A stretch of 64,000 bases of DNA from Streptococcus sanguinis SK49. Lineage in GTDB: Bacteria; Bacillota; Bacilli; Lactobacillales; Streptococcaceae. The first letter of the stretch is position 1; every line of letters begins with the position of its first letter. The translations under genes were made by a program, and so were the position numbers. Where the stretch lies: assembly GCF_000212815.1 (NCBI RefSeq), contig NZ_GL890985.1:792798-856797 (forward strand), in the 5' to 3' direction. Positions 58,580-64,000 of this stretch are shown in pieces. Under the pieces are notes generated by a model. It made no database searches, was not told the origin of the DNA, and worked only from the letters and a program-made list of their open reading frames with translations.

Positions 58580-58810
58580 ATGGTAGAAGTTGTTTTTAAA
58601 TTATGCAGTCATTTGCTCTTTATTTTCTTTGCCTTTCATCTGCTGTCAACTGTTGTTGAGTGGGAGAGATTTTTCAAGGTTAATGCCGATAATGCGATGA
58701 AGATTCGCTTTTTGATTCTCTTGTTCAGTATTGCCTTGGGCTATTTAGTCAGCCTTTTTTTCATTGGTATTTACGATATGAGCCGGGCGATTTTTAACGG
58801 TACTTTATAA
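58580..58810 (+). CDS. DUF1146 membrane protein, probably leaderless
   Basis: A 76-residue protein with two hydrophobic helices (about 5-25 and 43-65) linked by an E-W-E-R-FFK segment, fitting DUF1146 (YwzB-like). The gene between the ATPase operon and murA is conserved in Firmicutes. No ribosome binding site is visible, and the extended -10 is 7 nt before the ATG. Its role is unknown. Confidence 0.8.
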   Translation: MVEVVFKLCSHLLFIFFAFHLLSTVVEWERFFKVNADNAMKIRFLILLFSIALGYLVSLFFIGIYDMSRAIFNGTL

Positions 58811-58877
58811 GGTCATATTTTTGATTTTATGGTATGATAGTATGGATGATTTTAAAAATTTAGAGTAAGGAATCGGT

Positions 58878-60158
58878 ATGGAAAAAATTATTATTCAAGG
58901 TGGAGATAATCGCTTGGTCGGAAAGGTCAAGATTGAAGGAGCAAAAAATGCGGTCCTGCCTCTCTTAGCAGCGACAGTCTTGGCTAGCGAAGGTCAGTCT
59001 GTTTTGAAAAATGTTCCGGTCTTGTCTGATGTCTTTACCATGAACAATGTGGTCCGCGGTTTAAACACTCAGGTGGATTTTAATCAGGAAGAAAATACAG
59101 TTGTTGTGGATGCCACCCAGCCCTTGTCTGAGGAGGCGCCTTACAAATACGTCAGCAAAATGCGGGCGTCTATCGTTGTTTTGGGGCCAGTTCTGGCTCG
59201 TAATGGTCATGCTAAGGTTTCCATGCCAGGCGGCTGTACGATTGGCAGCCGGCCTATTGACTTGCACCTGAAGGGCTTAGAAGCCATGGGAGCTCAGATT
59301 ACCCAGACAGCGGGTTATATCGAAGCGAAGGCAGAGCGACTCAAGGGTGCCCACATTTACATGGACTTTCCTAGTGTGGGAGCAACGCAAAACATCATGA
59401 TGGCTGCAACGCTGGCTCAAGGCACGACAGTGATTGAAAATGCTGCTCGGGAGCCTGAAATCGTTGACCTAGCCCTCTTTTTAAATGAAATGGGAGCCAA
59501 GGTCAGAGGAGCAGGTACTGAGACTCTGACTATTGTCGGAGTGGATCAGCTGCGAGGGGCCAAGCATAATGTGGTTCAAGACCGTATTGAAGCAGGAACT
59601 TTTATGGTTGCTGCAGCTATGACCAGCGGTGACCTGCTGATTGAGGATGCCATTTGGGAGCACAATCGTCCCTTGCTTTCCAAAATGCAGGAAATGGGAG
59701 TGGAAGTGACAGAGGAAGATGAAGGGATTCGGATTCGTTCCGATGTTTCGAAGCTGAGACCGGTTTCGGTCAAGACCCTTCCTTATCCAGGCTTCCCAAC
59801 GGACATGCAGGCTCAGTTTACGGCGCTCATGGCTATGGCCAAGGGCGAGTCTACGATGATTGAGACTGTCTTTGAGAACCGCTTCCAGCATCTGGAGGAA
59901 ATGCGTCGGATGGGGCTGCACTCTGATATCATGCGTGATACAGCTCGTATCTGGGGCGGTGGCAGTCTTCAGGGAGCTGAAGTCATGTCAACTGACCTTC
60001 GGGCCAGTGCGACTTTGATTCTGATGGGCTTGATTGCTGAAGGCGAGACTAAGGTCAGCAAGCTCGTACACTTAGACCGAGGCTACTATAAATTCCATGA
60101 GAAATTGGCAGCCTTGGGAGCCAAAGTGAAGCGTGTAAAGGAAGAAGACGATGAGTGA
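58878..60158 (+). CDS. murA: UDP-N-acetylglucosamine 1-carboxyvinyltransferase
   Basis: MurA catalyses the first step of peptidoglycan precursor synthesis and is the fosfomycin target. The 426-residue protein has the active-site Cys in [15 protein letters not shown] near residue 119 and the [14 protein letters not shown] start. Many streptococci have two murA genes; the link to atp and epuA-endA marks this copy. It overlaps epuA by 8 bp. Confidence 0.96.
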   Translation: MEKIIIQGGDNRLVGKVKIEGAKNAVLPLLAATVLASEGQSVLKNVPVLSDVFTMNNVVRGLNTQVDFNQEENTVVVDATQPLSEEAPYKYVSKMRASIVVLGPVLARNGHAKVSMPGGCTIGSRPIDLHLKGLEAMGAQITQTAGYIEAKAERLKGAHIYMDFPSVGATQNIMMAATLAQGTTVIENAAREPEIVDLALFLNEMGAKVRGAGTETLTIVGVDQLRGAKHNVVQDRIEAGTFMVAAAMTSGDLLIEDAIWEHNRPLLSKMQEMGVEVTEEDEGIRIRSDVSKLRPVSVKTLPYPGFPTDMQAQFTALMAMAKGESTMIETVFENRFQHLEEMRRMGLHSDIMRDTARIWGGGSLQGAEVMSTDLRASATLILMGLIAEGETKVSKLVHLDRGYYKFHEKLAALGAKVKRVKEEDDE

Positions 60159-60333
60159 AAATCTTAAATATTTAGGCCGGCAGATTGGCCTTGTTCTGTT
60201 GGTTCTCTTGGTAGCCGTGATTCTCTTTTTCGTGTCTCTGATGATTGGCTATAACATTATCGGAAACGGTAAGGGCTCAGTTTTTTCACCAGAAACCTGG
60301 CAAGAATTAATCGGGAAGTTTACTGGAAACTAG
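60151..60333 (+). CDS. epuA: EpuA-family small membrane protein
   Basis: A 60-residue protein with one central membrane helix (about 12-36) and a C-terminal segment ending [11 protein letters not shown]. It matches in place and size the pneumococcal epuA, found upstream of endA. Databases sometimes label the family as an RNA polymerase beta-like subunit, but function is unproven. It overlaps murA by 8 bp. Confidence 0.85.
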   Translation: MSENLKYLGRQIGLVLLVLLVAVILFFVSLMIGYNIIGNGKGSVFSPETWQELIGKFTGN

Positions 60334-60391
60334 ATCCTAGTCGAAAAGACTGGCTGAAATGAATCCAGTTTGCTAAGTTGAAAGAAAAAAG

Positions 60392-61252
60392 ATGAAAAGA
60401 AAGACTAGTCAGAAAAGGAATTCTAAGAGCCTGCAAGGCTGGGCTGGGCTGACTCTGGCTTTGATTTTAGCTCTGGCTGGCTATTTCTGGGGACAGGAAG
60501 GTCAGCAGCCACTTCAGAGTCCAAATTCAGAAATCAGGGTTGGGCAAGTCCAAGATCAGGGCACTCCAAGTCAGGAACTGGCTGAGAGCGTTCTGACGGA
60601 TGCTGTCCGAGCTCAGCTCAAAGGCAGCATTGAATGGAATGGAGCTGGCGCCTTTATCGTTAATGGTAATAAAACAGACTTGGATGCGGGGATTTCTAGT
60701 AAGCCCTACGCTGACAATAAGACCAAGTTTGTTCAAGGGAAAACCCTTCCGACGGTGGCGAATGCCTTTTTATCCAAGTCTACCCGCCAGTACAAAAAAC
60801 GGGAAGAAACTGGAAATGCCAACACTTCATGGGTACCGGCAGGCTGGCATCAACTCAAGAACCTCCCTGGTGAGTACAATCATGCTGTGGACCGAGGACA
60901 TCTCTTGGCCTATTCGCTGATCGGTGGTTTGAAGGGCTTTGATGCCTCCACTAGCAATCCTGCCAATATCGCTGTGCAGACGGCCTGGTCCAACCAAGCC
61001 AATGAAGGGGACTCGACAGGGCAGAATTACTATGAGACAAAGATCCGGAAGGCTTTGGATAAGAACAAGCGAGTGCGCTACCGGGTAACCTTGATTTATG
61101 CCACGGAGACTGATTTAGTGCCAGTTGGTTCTCATCTAGAGGCCAAGTCCAGCGATGGCAGTCTGGAATTCAATGTCTTTATCCCGAATGTGCAAAAAGG
61201 GATTCGTTTGGACTATAATAGTGGCAGGGTAAGTCAGGAGACGGGTTCTTAA
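60392..61252 (+). CDS. endA: DNA-entry nuclease EndA
   Basis: A membrane-anchored DNA/RNA non-specific nuclease that degrades one strand during DNA uptake and can cut neutrophil traps. The 286-residue protein has an N-terminal signal anchor (about 17-34) and the DRGHLLAYS catalytic motif with His170; an Asn-rich metal site follows near residue 200. Basic residues surround the active site. It follows epuA by 58 bp, as in pneumococcus. With coiA it is the second competence gene here. Confidence 0.94.
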   Translation: MKRKTSQKRNSKSLQGWAGLTLALILALAGYFWGQEGQQPLQSPNSEIRVGQVQDQGTPSQELAESVLTDAVRAQLKGSIEWNGAGAFIVNGNKTDLDAGISSKPYADNKTKFVQGKTLPTVANAFLSKSTRQYKKREETGNANTSWVPAGWHQLKNLPGEYNHAVDRGHLLAYSLIGGLKGFDASTSNPANIAVQTAWSNQANEGDSTGQNYYETKIRKALDKNKRVRYRVTLIYATETDLVPVGSHLEAKSSDGSLEFNVFIPNVQKGIRLDYNSGRVSQETGS

Positions 61253-61255
61253 TTT

Positions 61256-61337
61256 TATACTCAAAAATGGATTTGCAAAGAGTATTCAATAGTATGAAAA
61301 GAAATGGTTGCAGATTTGTAGTCATTTTCTTTTATAC
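61256..61337. terminator. compound inverted repeats after endA
   Basis: ATACTC and GAGTAT (about 61258-61283) form one weak stem. AGTAT-AAAAGAAATG (61291-61306) pairs with CATTTTCTTTTATACT (61323-61338) to form a long second stem. The T-rich 3' side makes it a probable terminator. It slightly resembles pneumococcal BOX-type repeats. Confidence 0.55.
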
Positions 61338-61428
61338 TAATAGATGAAAGAAGGCGAATTTTTCAGTCTTCTTTAAGAAAGCGGTGGTAAAATCAACGTT
61401 CTCTTACAATCTAGTAAAGGAGGTTGCG

Positions 61429-62148
61429 ATGAGACTTATTTTTAAAAGCATCCGGTTCCTCATGCGTCTGATTGGGCGCGTGGTTTGGGGACTTGCTTGG
61501 TCCTTTGTCCTGAGCTTTATGGTTATTGTCGGAATTTTCTATTTTACCACTTCGACAAAACCGGGTACAGAGGGACTGACGCAGGCTGTTCAGACAGCTG
61601 TTGGCAGAGTGGATCAATTTTTAAATCACCAAGGCATTTCCACGGGGCTTCACAGCAGTGAGGAGACGCAGACGGATCAGCTGACAGATGAGCATGCAAC
61701 AACAGGGGCTCGTTGGGATCAGCCAAGCGCCACAATTTACATCGATACAAATAATGAAACCTTCCGTTCAGCCTATAAGGAGGCCATTGATTCTTGGAAT
61801 CAAACAGGTGCCTTCACCTTTCAAATCATCAATGACAAAGACAAGGCGGACATTGTTGCGACGGAGATGAACGATGGCAATGTCAGTGCAGCTGGTGAAG
61901 CTGAGTCGCAGACCAATCTCCTAACCAAGCGGTTTACCCATGTCACGGTTCGCCTTAATAGTTACTACCTGCTGGACAGTCGCTATGCTTATTCTCATGA
62001 GCGGATTGTCAATACAGCAGCGCACGAATTGGGCCATGCTATTGGATTAGACCATAATGAGGAGGAGTCAGTGATGCAGTCAGCAGGCTCATTTTACAGT
62101 ATCCAGCCGACAGATATCCAGGCTGTAAAAGACTTGTATCAATCGTAA
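61429..62148 (+). CDS. membrane-anchored metzincin-type zinc protease
   Basis: A 239-residue protein with an N-terminal membrane anchor (about 16-40) and an extracellular matrixin-like domain. The zinc motif HELGHAIGLDH is at 199-209, with His199, Glu200, His203 and His209, and the Met-turn VMQS follows near 217. The ATG at 61429 follows AAAGGAGG; the frame open to 61384 is unsupported. The substrate is unknown. The next gene starts 4 bp later. Confidence 0.88.
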   Translation: MRLIFKSIRFLMRLIGRVVWGLAWSFVLSFMVIVGIFYFTTSTKPGTEGLTQAVQTAVGRVDQFLNHQGISTGLHSSEETQTDQLTDEHATTGARWDQPSATIYIDTNNETFRSAYKEAIDSWNQTGAFTFQIINDKDKADIVATEMNDGNVSAAGEAESQTNLLTKRFTHVTVRLNSYYLLDSRYAYSHERIVNTAAHELGHAIGLDHNEEESVMQSAGSFYSIQPTDIQAVKDLYQS

Positions 62149-62152
62149 GCCT

Positions 62153-62518
62153 ATGTTAAAATCTATTTTTTATTTGATTCGACATTTTCCAGAGCAAGTT
62201 TTTCTCTTTGTTTTTAACTCAGGAATCTTTGTCTGGCTATGGAAAAGCGGTAATGAGATTGCTAACCAGCTAGGTGTGACAGCGGCTTGGGAAAATCATA
62301 TTCCGGCGCCCATTCAGCTCTTCTTCGGCCAGAATATTGAGGCGGTTCAGGGCTTTTTTCACAATTCCGCCTTTATGTGGCTAGTCGGATCCATGATTAT
62401 CCTTCTGGCTATTCGTATAATCAAGGGAATGATTAAATTTGTTGTCTTTGCGGTTCTGATTCTGCTGGGAATTTATCTGATTTTGCAGAATCAATCTATT
62501 CTCAATAGTTTTATGTAA
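62153..62518 (+). CDS. small membrane protein, unknown function
   Basis: A 121-residue protein with hydrophobic segments near residues 13-29, 74-88 and 92-112. I do not recognise a family. It starts 4 bp after the metzincin gene, so the two are probably co-expressed and may work together (inference). No strong ribosome binding site is seen. Confidence 0.7.
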   Translation: MLKSIFYLIRHFPEQVFLFVFNSGIFVWLWKSGNEIANQLGVTAAWENHIPAPIQLFFGQNIEAVQGFFHNSAFMWLVGSMIILLAIRIIKGMIKFVVFAVLILLGIYLILQNQSILNSFM

Positions 62519-62546
62519 GGCAGTCAGCTATGACTGTCTTTTTTCT
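62517..62546 (+). terminator. terminator before the ABC-F gene
   Basis: GCAGTCA pairs with TGACTGT around GCTA, with flanking A and T runs. Confidence 0.85.
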
Positions 62547-62602
62547 TTTGGGGAGCTGAGTTCGCTTTCTCTTGAATTCTGATAGCTGTGCTTCTGGAAA
62601 TC

Positions 62603-62611
62603 TGCTATAAT
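62603..62611 (+). promoter_or_regulatory. extended -10 promoter of the ABC-F gene
   Basis: TGC-TATAAT ends 6 nt before the ATG at 62618. No -35 or ribosome binding site is evident, predicting a leaderless mRNA. Confidence 0.65.
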
Positions 62612-62617
62612 GGTCTT

Positions 62618-64000
62618 ATGATTATTTTACAAGCAAGCAAGATTGAGCGCTCTTTTGCAGGGGAGCTTCTTTTTGACAATATTAACCTGCAGGTGGATGA
62701 GGGTGACCGGATTGCCCTCGTCGGTAAAAATGGAGCTGGGAAGTCAACCCTGCTCAAGATTTTGGTGGGTGAGGAAGAGCCTACTTCTGGTCAGATCAAT
62801 AAAAAACGAGACCTGTCTCTGTCCTATCTGGCTCAGGACAGCCGCTTTGAGTCGGAGAATACCATCTACGACGAGATGCTGCTGGTCTTTGATAGTCTGC
62901 GTCAGCAAGAGAAGCGCTTGCGGCAGATGGAACTGCAAATGGGAGAATTGTCAGGAGAAGAATTGACTGCTCTAATGACCCAGTACGATGAGCGGTCAGA
63001 GGACTTTCGCCAGAAAGGTGGTTTTACCTACGAGGCTGATATTCGAGCGATTTTAAATGGCTTCAAGTTTGACCAGTCTATGTGGCAGATGAAGATTTCT
63101 GAGCTTTCAGGCGGGCAGAATACCCGTCTGGCTCTGGCTAAGATGCTTTTGGAAAAGCCAGAGTTGCTGGTACTGGACGAGCCGACCAACCACTTGGATA
63201 TCGAGACCATTGCTTGGCTGGAGACTTACTTAGTCAACTACAGCGGTGCCCTGATCATCGTCAGCCACGACCGCTATTTCCTAGACAAGGTTGCGACCAT
63301 CACGCTGGACTTGACCAAGCATTCCTTGGATCGCTATGTGGGCAATTACTCTAGCTTTGTGGTCCAAAAGGAGCAGAAGCTGGCCACTGAAGCCAAGAAC
63401 TACGAAAAGCAACAGAAAGAAATCGCTGCGCTGGAGGACTTTGTCAATCGCAATCTGGTCCGGGCCTCTACTACCAAGCGGGCTCAGTCCCGCCGCAAGC
63501 AGCTGGAAAAGATGGAGCGTTTGGACAGGCCGGAGACCGGCAGTCGATCGGCTAATATGACCTTCAAATCCGATAAGGTTTCGGGAAATGTTGTTCTAAC
63601 TTTGGAAGACGCAGCTATTGGCTATGGCGAGGAAGTTCTATCGGAGCCAATTAACCTTGACATTCGCAAGTTCAATGCGGTCGCTATTGTCGGACCAAAT
63701 GGGATTGGAAAGACGACCTTGATTAAATCACTAATCGGGCAAGTACCCTTCATCAGAGGCAAGGAACAGCTGGGGGCTAATGTGGAAGTGGGCTACTATG
63801 ACCAGACCCAGAGTAAACTGACTGCCAGCAATACGGTACTTGATGAGCTATGGAATGACTTCAAGCTGACGCCAGAGGTCGAGATTCGCAATCGCTTAGG
63901 CGCTTTCCTCTTCTCGGGAGACGATGTCAAGAAGTCTGTCGGCATGCTATCGGGTGGAGAGCGGGCGCGTTTGCTCCTAGCCAAGCTGTCTATGGAAAAC
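62618..64000 (+). CDS. ABC-F family ATPase (partial at window end)
   Basis: At least 461 residues are visible; the gene runs past 64000. It has two ABC domains: the first with GKNGAGKST near residue 36 and LSGGQ near 162, a linker with the RASTTKRAQSRRKQLEKM segment near 285, then a second domain with GPNGIGKTT near 363 and LSGGE near 441. Lack of membrane segments and this linker define ABC-F proteins, which act on ribosomes or in antibiotic protection. It is similar to the YdiF/EttA-like group; the exact subgroup is not clear. Confidence 0.9.
   Translation, partial: MIILQASKIERSFAGELLFDNINLQVDEGDRIALVGKNGAGKSTLLKILVGEEEPTSGQINKKRDLSLSYLAQDSRFESENTIYDEMLLVFDSLRQQEKRLRQMELQMGELSGEELTALMTQYDERSEDFRQKGGFTYEADIRAILNGFKFDQSMWQMKISELSGGQNTRLALAKMLLEKPELLVLDEPTNHLDIETIAWLETYLVNYSGALIIVSHDRYFLDKVATITLDLTKHSLDRYVGNYSSFVVQKEQKLATEAKNYEKQQKEIAALEDFVNRNLVRASTTKRAQSRRKQLEKMERLDRPETGSRSANMTFKSDKVSGNVVLTLEDAAIGYGEEVLSEPINLDIRKFNAVAIVGPNGIGKTTLIKSLIGQVPFIRGKEQLGANVEVGYYDQTQSKLTASNTVLDELWNDFKLTPEVEIRNRLGAFLFSGDDVKKSVGMLSGGERARLLLAKLSMEN

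Overview
The window looks like a chromosomal segment of an oral streptococcus of the Streptococcus sanguinis/gordonii group. This is inferred from gene content and order, not from a search: arcABCDT with a divergent argR-type regulator and queA, argCJBD, nrdHEF, ptsHI, gapN, a glgBCDAP glycogen operon, an F-type ATPase operon in the streptococcal order (c subunit before a), and murA-epuA-endA. Base composition is moderately AT-rich and promoters are sigma-A-like. I see no rRNA, tRNA, IS element, prophage or CRISPR array.

Layout. 1-6.7 kb: arginine deiminase operon (arcA, arcB, arcC, arcD, M20 peptidase arcT) behind a promoter with an ARG box and two cre-like sites. 6.8-8.5 kb (minus): small membrane protein, queA, argR-type regulator. 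8.6-12.1 kb: nagB (NagR-type operator), D,D-carboxypeptidase, MFS transporter. 12.2-13.2 kb: competence gene coiA with a ComX box. 13.2-17.4 kb: an accessory cassette of three paralogous DUF1310-type lipoproteins, a lipase-like polymorphic-toxin candidate broken by a TGA codon in its nucleophile elbow, and two small helical proteins. 17.5-24.6 kb: pepF, an O-methyltransferase, prsA, and a T-box leader controlling a LOR/tubby-like gene plus alaS. 24.7-28.9 kb: argCJBD. 29-32.5 kb: a cluster with a small XRE regulator, membrane proteins, a DUF3267 protein and two CPBP proteins. 32.6-37.5 kb: lipid kinase, then nrdF, nrdE and nrdH on the minus strand with paired NrdR boxes. 37.6-41.5 kb: ptsH-ptsI and gapN. 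41.9-50.1 kb: glycogen operon. 50.2-51.8 kb: PAP2 phosphatase and manA. 52-58.4 kb: atpEBFHAGDC. 58.5-64 kb: DUF1146 gene, murA, epuA, endA, a membrane metzincin, a membrane protein, and an ABC-F ATPase that runs off the end.

Functional themes. Arginine is both broken down for ATP and ammonia (arc) and its ornithine precursor is made (argCJBD), and both promoters carry ARG-box-like sequences. Carbon control is visible as cre-like sites at arc, glg and atp. The most unusual region is the 13.2-17.4 kb cassette. Its order (lipoproteins, then a lipase with a C-terminal helical domain, then two small helical partners) resembles the staphylococcal type VII secreted lipase TslA with reversed LXG-like architecture and lipoprotein immunity. 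It carries extra lipoprotein copies followed by decayed toxin 5' ends, and the full-length toxin has a nonsense codon replacing the first Gly of G-H-S-L-G. A second theme is three genes (59-aa membrane protein at 8.5 kb, DUF1146 gene, ABC-F gene) whose extended -10 promoters lie 6-7 nt before the start codon, predicting leaderless mRNAs.
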